From Vitis vinifera (taxonomy: Eukaryota > Streptophyta > Magnoliopsida > Vitales > Vitaceae): DNA of 64,000 nucleotides. Below, one piece after another: positions 1 through 12,600 of this stretch (positions are counted from its first letter, which is position 1; the number at the start of each line of letters is the position of its first letter). The stretch is taken from positions 1,116,501-1,180,500 of the forward strand of contig NC_081810.1 in NCBI RefSeq assembly GCF_030704535.1. The letters are read 5' to 3'. The translations under genes were made by a program, and so were the position numbers. Below the pieces are notes generated by a model. It was not told the origin of the DNA. It was given only the letters and a program-made list of their open reading frames with translations, and searched no databases.

Positions 1-2560
1 CCCTCTATTTAAGTTGAATGTACACTTATTGGATGAAAGTAATAAAATTCTTTTTTATGTTTTCGATATTGAATTTAGCAATAATTAGCATGGTGGATTG
101 GAACATGTGAGCCTAGGAAAGTTAAAAAGATTGATGGATCTCAACTTAATTCCTACGGCAAATATGGATTTTAAACATAAATATGAAATATGTATACAAG
201 CAAAACAACTAAAGAAACCTTATAACCTATAGTGAGAAATACTAAACTATTAGAATTAATGCATGGTGATTTATGTGACGCAAATCAACCTTCTATTAGA
301 GTTGAGAATAAATACTTGCTAACCTTCATTATTGATCACTCCAAGTATTGCTATGTATACCTTATCAAAACTAAGGATGGAGTATTTGAAAAGTTGAAGT
401 AATATAAGAGTGAAGTTGAAAATCAGTTAGAAAGAAAAATTAAAGTACTTGGATCAACTAGAAGAAGTGTATATACTAGAACCAACTTAACAACATTTTG
501 TGAGAAACATGGAATAATATATGAAGTCATGCCATCTTACTCACCTCAATCAAATGGTGTAGTTGAAAGAAAGAACTGCACTTTAATGGATATAGTAAAT
601 GTTATACTTTTGAATTCATGTGCCCTTAAAACTTGGAGAAACAATATTATCATGTTACCTATTAATTAAATAGAGGCACTATTAAAGATAATGAAAAAGC
701 TACTTTTGAATTATGGAAAAATAGAATTCTTAAATAGATATATTAAAATTGTGGGGGTGTTTATAAAAAATAACTATACCTAAACCTTAAAGGAAAAAAA
801 ATAAGACCTAAAACTATAGACATTATCTTCATAGGATATGCTCATAACCATAATGCAAATTAGTTCCTATTTGTAAAATCTAAAGTTAATGAGATTTATA
901 ATAATACAATAATTGAAGCTAAAGATGCCACATACTTTGAAGATATATTTCCCTTTAGAACTAAAGTTTCTAATCAAGTCAATGATAAACCATCCAATTC
1001 AAAGCATATTTTCAATGACATGACTCGCTTAAATTTGGATGTGGAACCTCATGTTGAACCTAGAAGAAGTAAAAGAGGAAAAATAATAGAAAAAACTTCG
1101 AAGATGACTTTTATACTTGATTAGTGAAAGGATAAGTTAACCTATCAAGAGGCTATGACTTCTATAAATGCACCTTTTTTACTACTTTGATACTTCTTCT
1201 CTGATCTCTAGGATTACAACTATTAGAATTTTGATAGTCTTAGCATCAATCCATAATTTAGTAATACATCAAATGGATGTTAAAACCTTTTTTCTGAATG
1301 GTGACTTAGTGAAAAAAATATACATAGAACAACCTAAAGGTTTTAAGATAAAAGGATAAGAGCATAAGGTATGTACATTAGTGAAATGATCATTATATGG
1401 TCTTAAATAAGCTCTAAAACAGTGGCATGAAAAGTTTGATAAAGTCGTTTTAGATTATGGGTTTAAAATTAGTGATCATGATAAATGTGAATATAAAATA
1501 GACTTAAAAGAATGCATCATACTTTGTCTTTATATGGATGATATTCTAATTTTTGAAAATAATATGGAAATAGTGAATGACATGAAAGATTATTTGTCTA
1601 CGAACTTTGAGATGAAGGATTTAGAAGATGCACATATAATATTGTGAATGAGACTTTCAAGAACAAGTGAAGGAATAACTTTAGATCAATCAAATGCCAT
1701 TGAAAAATATTAAAGAAGTTTAATTACTTTGATAGTAAATTAGTATCCACACCTTATGATTCCAATATGCATTTGAATAATGTTGGAGAACCAAAATAAT
1801 AATTAAAGTACCCTCAAACACTAAGGTCTCTATTGCGTATTATAAATAAAATTAGACCTGGTATAGCATATGTAGTTGGGAGACTAAGTAGGTATATTCA
1901 TAATCTTTGTTAAGGAATGTTGGATTCCTTTAGAAAAAGTCTTTAAGTATCTCAAAGGAACTTTGACTTATTCTTTATGTTACAAAGGATTCTCTAATAT
2001 AGTGGAAGGATATAATGATGCAAATTGGATAATTGATAATCTCGATGCAAAATCCACTAGAGGATATGTTTTTTAGAAGGTGCAACTATTTCTTGGGGAT
2101 CTAAGAAACAAACTATGATATCAAGAAATACAATGAAATCTAAGTTAATTGCACTAGATACAACATGCATTGAGGTTGAATGGATTAAAGACTTACTATT
2201 GGATATCCCTTTATTAAGTACCTACATGTAATATTTGTGCTTTGTGATAGTAAAGCTATAATAGATTTGGTGAATCCATCCCATACAAATAAGAAGATGA
2301 ATAAACACATATAAATGAGATACAAATTAATATGAAACCTTCCAAGTAAAAATGTGATATCATTGGATTTTGTAAGATATAAAAAAAATGTTGTTGATGA
2401 GTTGACCAAGGGTTTTTCTAAGAATGTTGTCCTAGAATCATCAAGAGGGATAGAGCTTAAGTCCTTAAGAAAGTCACCTTTAATTGGAGGTAATCCAACC
2501 TTTGTGATTGAAGATCCCATGAAGAAGGTTCAATGGGTAGAAACAATTCACACTGCATGA
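1..2560 (+). mobile_element. Ty1/Copia retrotransposon remnant (pol region), cut by the window edge
   Basis: Short stretches in several plus-strand frames read as Copia polyprotein parts in the canonical order: a gag-pre-integrase-like part near 100-220, integrase core and C-terminal parts about 240-650 (including a SPQSNGVVERKN stretch), reverse transcriptase about 1270-1700 (including the YMDDIL catalytic motif near 1530) and an RNase H-like part about 2000-2450. The integrase-before-RT order assigns it to Ty1/Copia rather than Ty3/Gypsy. It is badly broken, with well over ten breaks, so it is old. The 5' part lies outside the window and no clear 3' LTR could be defined after 2560. Confidence 0.85.
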
Positions 2561-4055
2561 CTTAATAACACTATTTTTTAGGAAATTTTTTTTCTCATTT
2601 CTACGGTGATAGTGCTTTTGATGTGATATTACATAGGGTATTTCCTTGAATGAGCCTGAGCTAGCTAGGAAATTCTGCAAGGTATAGGTCACATGTACCC
2701 TTGAAAGACTTACCTAAATAAGAATCTTCTTGAGGCCACGACTATAAGAGTAAGGTTTCCCTAGTAACTCTCATGAGAATCAAGATACTAATGCATAGTC
2801 ATTAATAGTACTAACTCGCTTGGAACCAAGTCCTATACCAATACATGTATGTGACATATTAAAGTTTGGCTCAGGGACTTAGACCTAATTCAAAACATAG
2901 TTTACTATGGATTCTCATATGGAAATTGTCAACACTAAGTGTAGGTTCAAGTTTGGAAAACACCTATACCTATTACATAGTATAAAGTTGTCTATTATAA
3001 TTTCTCTATTTATTTATTTATTCATGTTTATTATTATTTTGAAGTTTTAAACCTTATGAGGGAATGTCATATTTTATTTAAAAATATAAAGTTTTAAAAC
3101 TTCTTTTTACAAAAATAAATAAATAAATAAAGGTTAAGATTTGGTATTATATCTTTTATTGTTATAAAGGTAAAAGACAATGAATGACTTTTATTTTTCC
3201 AACCATTGGATTGAATTTTATAAGATTTGATTGGTTTTTATGATATTTTATGCAATTGACCATTTTAAAATAATTGAGACCCAAATGATCATTTTCTCAT
3301 TCTTTAAAATTCTTTATTTGGGAAAATACAACAAAATATTACAAATCATCTTCTTCCTTGAGTTTTCACATTTCTTGGATGGCTAGATTATGAATAGGTT
3401 CTCTCCGTAGTCTTCTTGTCGATATGTCATAGAAGGGACATTGTTGTGAGCCAACAATTAAGATTGTATTTTGGAGCAACTATTTTTTGTTAATATTGCA
3501 TGTAGGTAGGTGATAGCAGTTTTAGGGTAATATGCTACCACGTGCCTCACCAAGCCATCTCTTCTTTAACTTTGTTTCAATTGTTATATTATAGTTTTCT
3601 ATTTTCATGTTTTAGTGTTAAGAAAAAAAAATAGAGAGAACACAGAAGAATACTCAATTTTCCTTAACACTTTTTATGGTCAAAATGAAACATTTTTTTT
3701 GTTTTTTTGTCTCTCAATCTTTACGCACTAGGCTTAGCTTTTTAATTGTTAGGGGTCTGTTTGACACGGTAATTAGCTTCTGATGAAGTGTTTTTTTTTA
3801 CGAAAATTGGTACAACGAAGTGGTTATCCCCCTTCATATGCTTGAATTATAGAACTAATTATTTAAAGAGAAACAAAGTACTCAAATGACTTCATAAAAT
3901 GAACTTTTTTTATCATTAACTTGGGAAAAAAAAAAACCTTTTGCAGCAAGTGCTTATGGCAATTCATTCCCTATCAAATTTTTAAGAAATCAAATAAAAA
4001 ATTAAAAACCCTAAAATTAGACTATTAAGAATAGTTGCAAATTGGAAAGTCATCA
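2561..4055. other. Intergenic, no gene seen
   Basis: AT-rich DNA following the Copia remnant. The first few hundred bases may be the untranslated 3' part or LTR of that element, but no matching second LTR is in view. No coding, RNA or regulatory feature can be supported. Confidence 0.5.
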
Positions 4056-5080
4056 TGTTAGCTCAAGGTTTCTCCCAATTGAGTTTTGATGATAAGAAAA
4101 CAAGGTTAATTGTATTAATAACTCAATTAGGTTAATTGTTTTAGGTTTTCAAAAATTTAAAATAATTCAAGTTCATTCAATGAATGATCATGGTTAATGA
4201 AGAGTACTAGATACTATTGAAGACCCTTAAAACCAATGTAAGATTGTTCTTGTTGGTGCACTTCAATCAAATAAAAAATTTCATGTACTTGAAGGTTTCA
4301 AAATCACCCTTTTATGCTTTTAAATTGAATATATTTTAGTAAAATTGGATGGTTTCATGTTATCCTATAAACCCTAACTTAAATTCTTTCAAATATAGGG
4401 TTTATGAAATGGTTTGAAAACCTTCCTAAGGGTTTATGATATCGATAGGTTCTCATTTCTACTAAATTACATCAACAAGTCAAGGTAATGGGGAATCGAT
4501 TGAGTTGTAGGAATAAAAGCTTGTTGTAACTATTTCAAGCATGAGCCTCCACTAATCGAGGACTAGTTGAGCATAGATTGTTCAACCGGTTGAGCAACCT
4601 ATTCCAAATGATCACCTATTATAGCATTAAATTCCCAATGATTGTTCAACTAATCAAATCAATTGTTCAATTTATAGAACCAAAGTTGTGGATTTTAAAG
4701 TTCTCAGGCTATCCGTCTTTATAGTGATGGTTTTAAGAGCATTTTATGCATGAAAAATCGTAAGTTTTCAATTACTTCCCTACCTACAATCTTTTTTACG
4801 GTTCTTAAGTGTAACCTTTCTTTCACTTGCAAATTCTATAGCACACCATAAAATCAATCCTAGTTTTTATTGTATTGTGAGCTTGATTTGTTTCATTAGA
4901 ATTGAGTGTTCTTCTTTCATTCTTACTAGCTTCCAAATTAGTGATATTTATTGTTCAAATGAGATTGATCATTTGAGGTGACTTATGAAGGTCGATTAAA
5001 ACCTTGGAATTCAATTGTAGACATTAAAGACTTGAGATTTTATTGATAATATCCCTTAAAAATAAATATTGCTCAATATT
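4056..5080 (+). mobile_element. Degraded solo LTR, SIRE-like Copia family
   Basis: Begins TGTTAGCTCAAGGTTTCTCC and continues with a GTTTTGATGATAA stretch, the same opening as the LTRs at 50371 (plus) and 46855/49594 (minus) in this window. The middle carries the family's region with 'ccggttgag'-type words (about 4580). The right end is uncertain because the copy has diverged strongly and no target duplication was found. Probably an old solo LTR. Confidence 0.5.
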
Positions 5081-8000
5081 TTTATTTTTAAAAATTTCTA
5101 TAATATAGTTGCTAACTAATTTGGTATTCATGTAATGATTATTCAATCTATTAAAAGACATCAAAAGATTTTTTTTCTCTTAATATTTGAATAGTGAAGA
5201 GGTTGTACATGAAACCAATTATATTGGTACTTAACAACAAAATGGTTGTCTTGATACTTCACAATAAAATGATGTGATCAAAAGGAAAATTATAAATGTA
5301 ATAGATTTCTCCATATTATTTAACTATATAATGTATTGTGAATGCCACTCTCAAGTCATTTAGAATAAGACCCATCATTTTTATGTGAGGCCAAATGCTA
5401 TATTTTAATTGGAATCACCAAATAATTGAAGTTAGAACCATTTTAAAAGCATTTTTAATTATAATTTGCATAAAAGTTTAACTAATAAAAAAAATAAAGG
5501 AAAGGAATAATTTTTAAATAAAAAGTAATTATGTAAATACTTAATTAATATTTAATTATATATATATTAGACTATTTAAACTTCACCATTTCTAATTTCT
5601 TGTTTAAATTATTAGTGAGATGAAAATCACTATCACTTAGCATCATCCTTTCACTAATGTGAAACTTCTTGGATGTTGCCTTTGACTTAACGCTCAAGCC
5701 TCTCCATGAAATTCCTTCCTTAGGTCAATTATAAGATTCCATGTAGTGATGTTACATATCAATATGAGTAACTCACCATCCTTCCATCAAGTCCTAATCT
5801 CAAAACCAACGCCATGTTAGTGGGGCCAAAGTCTAGGAAGTGCCCAAATTTGATCTTAATTAACCCCTAAAGAATTTGCACAGACTGTTACAACTCCAAA
5901 ACAAAACATCTTTGCATCTTCCTAGAAGGAGCAAAGCACTTGATGGAAAAGGGATATACTCTTTTTTTATATGATATGTCTAAGTTTTTCACTACATGAC
6001 ATGTATTTTTTAATGTTTTACAATTATTATCTTTTAAAATTATTAATTGAATAGTGAAATTGGTTACATTATTAGCAAAGTATCTAGATTCACATTTAGG
6101 GTTGTGGTTGCTTCAAGAGTAATTCTAATAAAAAAAAACTTTTAACTTGTAGTGCTCTTATTAATACTACTTTGTCAGAAATATTTTTATAGAGAATCAG
6201 TCAATATTTAAATATAAGTAAAAAAAAATTGATAATATTTTTACAATATGTTACATAATAAAAAAAATATAAGTAAAAAAAAAATTGATAATATTTTTTA
6301 CAATATGTTACATAATAAAAAAAAAAAGTAACTTTTAGAAGATATATATATATATAGTACGAGTCTCAAAATCATTTCAAGTAATTCTTCTATTCTTAAA
6401 AGATATTTAAATATGATTTTTAAAACTTTGTCAAACTTCGAATTTTTTTTATTAAAAAAAATACTTTCAAATATTGAAAAACATTTTTCAATATCCAAGA
6501 ATACCTTTAATTTAAATAGGATTTTAATACTTTGAAAGTCTTTTTGAAGACATAATAAAAATGTCTCTTTTAATAAGTTAATAGACTTAAATAAGATTAA
6601 GAAAGATATTCAAAAGCTTCTTGTCATGTTTTTATTGGGAAAAGACTAATCAAAAGGGACCACAACTCAACCAGTATTAAGTAAATGCTTTAAAGCAATT
6701 GTCTATCATTGTTATTTGATCCAAAATACCATGTAAATATAATATTTTTAAAATTTAAAACAAAAGCCAATTACTTCCAAAATCGAACTCAAAAGGTCAT
6801 CAAAATTTTACAATTTCTTTCCTAACATTGTTATCTTTTTGCTTATTATCTTCTATAACACCACCAAAATGAATGCTTTAGCTTAAAGGAATATATCATC
6901 AATAACACTATATGACACTATTTATGGTAAAGACAACTAATATTGTGACTTGTCCTAAGTGTTGATATGAAATCATTTCATATAAAAGAAAAACATAATG
7001 GAATATGAAAGAAATTAAATTTGTCATATAAGGATAGGCTGATATGTATTAAGCCTAAAAATTATAGCTTTCATAGAAAGTTAGATGAGAACAATTAATA
7101 CTTATAAGCAATAACAATTAGGAAGTTCATTGTGTGTGTAACACTAATCCCCACACTCTTGTTCTAATAAAAATTCTATTTATATTGCATTTTGCTATTT
7201 ATTCACACAATTATTAATCTCAATGTAATTATTGTGTTCTAAAAAATCAACGTATCTCATATTTGTATCAATTAAGCCTTACATGGGTGCAATTAATTAA
7301 TCCTTAATTAGCATTAGTCTAAGGTATTATTTATTTTTTTAATTTTTTCATGAAAGTAATCTACTTTCAGAATTTATATTTTTTACTTTTTGTTAACTTA
7401 TTACTTTTTTTAAAAAAAAAAATTATTAAATAAAAAATTCAAAATATTTAGTTTTTTTTTAATGCTAAAAACAACTTATTAGTTTTTCTTTACTTCTTAA
7501 TACTTAATAAAAATAAAATATTTAAAAAATAAATAGTTTAATACTTAATACTATTATATATTATTTAATTTAAGTTCTATGAATATGTGCCTCAAAATCT
7601 CCTAAACATATCACATAATAAATTTAGAAAAAAAAAATGTAGTTCCATGCATGTACTCAAGTATAAGAAAATTTCAAAACCATACCTTATCCTAACCATG
7701 AGTAGTTTGTTACTCAATTATCAAATACACATGGCATTTCACATCATCATAATCACCACCCATTATGATTTCTATTTTTTTTTATAATAAATTGGGCCTT
7801 ACATGTTACGTAAGGCAAGGTGGCATAGAATATTCACCATTTTAGGGTTTAAGGCAAGGTGGCACAACCATTGGGCGTTGCTTTTCATGGTATAAAATGT
7901 TAGCTCATGAAAAGTACCCTTTGACATTGATTGACAATTAAACGTGTGGCCTTGGAGCAATATAATCAATTCAAAATTTCAATTAACCATATGGAAATCA

Positions 8001-8400
8001 ATGGTTTCTTGCTTATGTCCTCGAGTCAATACAATTTTACACACAAAAGAAAAATGATGAGATTGGAGAATTCATTTCACGTTGAATTCATGATATGTTA
8101 CATAATTTTTTATAAAAACAAAATAATGCTTCAAATTAACTTCAATATTACAAATTTTAGGCACAACAAATTGCATGATTTCCAAATTATTCTCTCAAAA
8201 CAAGATAGTAGAATAACTTAAAGCCATATTAAATTGTGAGCAATCGATTAAAATAATTGAATTGTGATAGAAGATCGGATTTAGCACATAATTTTTAAAC
8301 AAGATGCATGATTTTAAGAAGTTAATAAATAACTTCCCAAATATTTGCTTATTTTTTCTATACATCCAAACACAAGCGAAGTCACCCTAATTAAGCTTAA
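5081..8400. other. AT-rich intergenic DNA
   Basis: No gene is supported. Reading frames of 60-96 codons occur but have AT-driven composition and no recognisable motif. The one internal structure noted is the short tandem duplication listed at 6212-6320. Confidence 0.5.
6212..6320. repeat. Two-copy tandem duplication, period about 57 bp
   Basis: A unit reading ATATAAGTA, an A-tract, TTGATAATATTTTT and ACAATATGTTACATAATA occurs twice in direct succession, differing mainly in homopolymer length. It looks like recent replication slippage in AT-rich DNA. Confidence 0.8.
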
Positions 8401-8492
8401 AGCCACCAATGCAAGACAACAAACAATCTCATACCAATTTCCCCCAAAGCAAATTCACTTCCAACTTTCTTCTTCTTCTCCTTCTTCTTATT

Positions 8493-9413
8493 CTACCTTT
8501 CAATGTCCATGGGAGCAAAGGCCTGTCCCATGTGAATAAATCCGAGCTTGGTCTTCTCCGGCGATAGGGCTTCTCCCTCTTCTTCTTCTTCTTCCTTCCC
8601 CAATGACCAGTACTTGACCTTTTCGCCATAAACTTTAACTAAAAACAAGTAGAAGAACACTGAAAACATCGCCATACCGATAACATACCAGCTGAACTCT
8701 ATGTTTATCAGCGCTTTAGCTCGGTGGAGCGACTTGTCATCATGGCAGTGCGCCACCTGGTGGCCCTCTTCCCAGCGGAGGAAGCACCCTTTAGGGATAT
8801 AGGCTGGAGTCCAAAGCATAACCCCCATGACCATCAGCCAAAGCCCTTGGAAAAGGATACTAATAGACCTAACAAAACTCAGTATAAAGCTCTTGGGAAG
8901 GCCTATTCCCATGAGAGTAGATGTTAGGGACAAGGATATGAGAATCTGCAGAAGCATATGGTACTGTCCTTCCATGCCAACATGATCTGTAGAATGAAGG
9001 TGAAACAACAGGAGCTGCTGCCCAAAGGCTATGCCAGCAAGGAGCAGAGACAGGTCATTCCTCGCCTTAACACCGGCACGATCAAGGGCAATGGCTGATG
9101 CCGCGTAAACGAGGAAGGTCATGGAGATGGAGGAGTGCTCAAAGTTGTGGAGATGGTTAGATGGGATGGTGCCATCCACATCAAAAGGTTGGTGCCTAAC
9201 AGGGCCAATGAAGAGCTCCATGGATATGGAGATGGAGCACCCTATCATGATCAGAAAGAGCTCCAAATACCTTATTTTTGAGGTGGGGAACCATGGGTGA
9301 CTAGTGTAGGAGTGGGGGTTTTGAGCATGAAGCTTGATATGGTTAAAGAGGTGCCACAACCCAATTAGAAAGAACCCTAGCCCTGGTAAAACATGTCCTA
9401 CCAAAGACCCCAT
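8493..9413 (-). CDS. DUF716 / TMEM45-like multi-pass membrane protein
   Basis: Intact 306-residue reading frame without introns, usual length for plant DUF716 proteins, which databases often label transmembrane protein 45A/B-like or TMV-response-related; the biochemical role is not established. Hydrophobic segments lie at about residues 5-23, 50-70, 94-112, 120-137, 148-170, 180-203 and 243-262, fitting a seven-helix topology. Family-typical histidine-rich patches are HLHNFEHSS (about 87-95) and FHLHSTDHVGMEGQYH (about 136-151). The C-terminal tail has an acidic run KEEEEEEGE (about 272-280) and ends MGQAFAPMDIER. The start at 9413 is chosen because the family-like N-terminus MGSLVGHVLPGLGFFLIG begins there. 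The frame is GC-richer than its surroundings, as expected of a real exon. It is the only non-dirigent host gene here and is transcribed away from the array. Family call is firm, function is not. Confidence 0.93.
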   Translation of the reverse strand: MGSLVGHVLPGLGFFLIGLWHLFNHIKLHAQNPHSYTSHPWFPTSKIRYLELFLIMIGCSISISMELFIGPVRHQPFDVDGTIPSNHLHNFEHSSISMTFLVYAASAIALDRAGVKARNDLSLLLAGIAFGQQLLLFHLHSTDHVGMEGQYHMLLQILISLSLTSTLMGIGLPKSFILSFVRSISILFQGLWLMVMGVMLWTPAYIPKGCFLRWEEGHQVAHCHDDKSLHRAKALINIEFSWYVIGMAMFSVFFYLFLVKVYGEKVKYWSLGKEEEEEEGEALSPEKTKLGFIHMGQAFAPMDIER

Positions 9414-9650
9414 ATACCCTAAATTTCAAGGGACAATTTCAGGGGACAGGTGCCCTAAAACCTAGTTTTTGTGCTTTAAGGAGGAGGAGATGAGCTTGTT
9501 TGAGATGGGGTCTTGGAGGAGTTTGAAGGGTTTTTAGATATGGGGTTGAAGAATTGAATTTTTCTGGGGGGCTTGGCTTAGAGAGTTGTAATACAATTTG
9601 TTGAGTTCAATGGGGGTTTAGCCATATGGTGGGTGGCTTGGGAAGTAGGG

Positions 9651-9659
9651 TTATTTATA
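9651..9659 (-). promoter_or_regulatory. TATA box of the DUF716 gene
   Basis: Reads GTATAAATAA on the minus strand, about 240 bp upstream of the start codon at 9413. The intervening DNA is G-rich on the plus strand and is a plausible 5' leader of about 200 nt. No nearer TATA-like word was seen. Confidence 0.6.
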
Positions 9660-12600
9660 CTCAAACAATAGCCCCTTTTTCATGTGACAGACCTTTCTTT
9701 AGAAGCTAAAGAATAGAATAATGGTAGGGCCAATCCTTTTTTATTTAATGGACTAAATAATTTTCATTTACGTACCCAACTTGTTGATGTAGATAGAGAA
9801 GAATATGCAACAGATAAAAGAAAATTTGGGCAATGGGCTTTTCTAAGGAAGAAAATAGTGTTACTTATTTGCCCACGTTTATTTATGGGGAGAAAAATAA
9901 GGAGTTGTTTTTGAAAATATTATTTTGAAGAAATGGGTTATTCTAGAAATGCTGAATGTTATTTTTTTGTTTATTAAAGATGCAAGTACATAAATAATGG
10001 GAAATAATTTTGCTAAATGAATGTAAAATATTCAAAGAAAAAGTTTTTTTTTTTTTTTTAAATCTCATTCAAGAAACATACTTAAAAATGCATTAATTTC
10101 ATGAATTAAAGTTCTAGATAAAGATTTACACCATCCCTTGATTTAGTGAATCATTGATATATATATATATATATATATATTTGATTTTGGTTGATTTATT
10201 AAAATTAAAATAAATAAAAGAAAATGAAGGACATATAGACCTTTCTCCATATGGAGTTTTTTTTTATTATATGTTCCCATTGTTAGTCAAAGTTCAATAA
10301 TTTTCTTTAATCGTGTTCACACACTTTGATACCATTGTTTTTAAAGTTAGGTTTTAAGTTTTATTTTCAAATATTTTTTTTGCATGTAAGAAAAATAATA
10401 TAAGTCAACTTTTATTAGAAATTCAAAGTTTCGCTAATAATTTTCTATTAATTAAATTTCGAAAATATTCCTACAAAAATATTCCTACTATTTAGATTTT
10501 ATATATTAACTTGGTATTATCTTTCTATTAACTTTTTGGTAATTAAAACTACATCTTTTTTATTAAAGTTAGAACTCATTTAACAATTATTTTAAGAAAT
10601 GTTTTTAGAGTATGTTTAATAATAATTTTAGGAAGTATTTACAATATTTTTAATATTTGAAAATTTTTATCTTTCAAGTATTAAAAATACTATAAACACT
10701 TCCTATAGTCACTACCAAACTCACTCTTAATTTTTTTAATACTAAGATTTTTTTTATGAAAAGAGTTATTTTCAAGTACTAAAAAAATTAAAAACGTTTT
10801 TTAAAATAATTACCAAACATGCTCATAATTTTATATTTAAAGAAAAGAAAAAAATAAAGATAGAAAGACAAAAAAATAAAAATAAATAGAGAGGACATCT
10901 TCATCTAATTCTAAGAGTATATTTAGTTTCCAGAAAATACTATGAAAAGAAAAAAAAAATGTAAAATAAAATTATTTTTTCATATTTGGTTGTCCTATAA
11001 AAAATATAAGAAAATAAATAAATATAATTAAAAGTAATTAAAAAATTTTATATTTTTAAATTATTTAATCTTTATATTGATGAGTTAAAATAAATAAAAT
11101 GAGTTTGAAATTAAAAAAAAAAATTTATCAACTTTTAATTTAATTTTTTATTTTCTTTCATTTTTTCTTTCCTTTTATTTTTCCTTTGTATTTTCTTTTT
11201 CTTGCATTTTCCTTCAATTTTTTTGACAACATAAATTTTTCTTTAATTCATTAATTAATTGATTTTTTTTTTTAACTTGAATTCAAGTTGGTTGGAATCG
11301 AGGCATAACAACTCCTTTTTACTCAAAACTATTTTTTAAAGTTTGTGCATATGCAACGGTGCTCATTGAGACATGCACCAAAATAATTAAAAATAAATAA
11401 AATACAATAAAATCGAGACTTGTGGCACAAAATTTAGTTTTATACGCAGAATGATATTGATATAAAAATAGGGTCATGTGCAAACTTTCTCTGGAAAATC
11501 TAATATTATATTTCTTTCTTTTATTTTTTTAATGTTGGGTGGAATAAATAATTTCAAAATATAAGATTTTGTATTGATTGTGGGCATTTGATGTGTTAGC
11601 TAGTGTGGTGCATGTCTCAATGCATGAAAGAATTAGATTATAGATGTATTTAAAATAATAGATTTGAATGAAAATCGAGAAAAAGAAAAAGAAAAAGGAA
11701 AAAGAAAAAAAAAACATTTTCTGTCTTTATCATTTTGAAAAGAAGAGAATTATGATTTTTCAAATGATAGTGGGATTACTCACTAATTTGATTTTCTTCC
11801 TACTTCAAACAATAAAATACAATCAAAAATTTTAATTTATAACTTAAATGTCAAAATAAATTTGAGTATAATTATTTTTTGTCCTTTTCTTCTACATTTT
11901 TATAGCTTTACGCTATTGGCTGATTTGACATGAAACTTATACCATAATATTTAGAGTGAAATCCAATATAAAAATAGATTAAGAGACCCAATATATTTAA
12001 AAAATTTCTAATTTTAAAAACGAATTTGATAAATTTTAAATAGACAATAATATTTTGAGAATCAATTCTTAAAATAATATTTCTTGAAATAAATTTAAGG
12101 TATTTTTAATTATTTTTGTTGAGTTTCTAAACAAGAAAAATATTTTGATAATTTTTTCATTATGTAAAAGTGTATATTACTTCTTGAAGAATAAATTTAA
12201 GAAACTATTTTTCATATTTGTGTTATGGAACAAAAGTATATCTTTGAAGCAATCTTCAATTTTTTTTCAAAGCATTGTCAAATGGATCATTTCATCCAAC
12301 ATAATATTCTACCTTCTATTTTCAAATTTTTAAATGAGTGGAAGGAAATAATTTCAAAACATAAATTATGTAATGATTATATGTAACAATTAAAATTTTA
12401 TTACATAGTTTGAATTGAAATTAAGGAAAAAAAATATTAAATTGTGAAGTTTGAACAAGTTTTGTTACATTTCATTTGGGATGTCAATAGTTGAGCTGTC
12501 GAGTCAACTCACAAGAGTTGAAGAGGACAACGCTCTTAGAGAAATTTTTTTTTATGTGATGATTGATGAGTTTGGTTTTATTATATATTTAACCCTTTTT

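Noticed and set aside
7587-8221. Two frames of 66 and 96 codons
   Set aside because: AT-driven composition, no motif, no relation to neighbouring genes.
8724-8927. 67-codon plus-strand frame
   Set aside because: Antisense shadow of the DUF716 gene.
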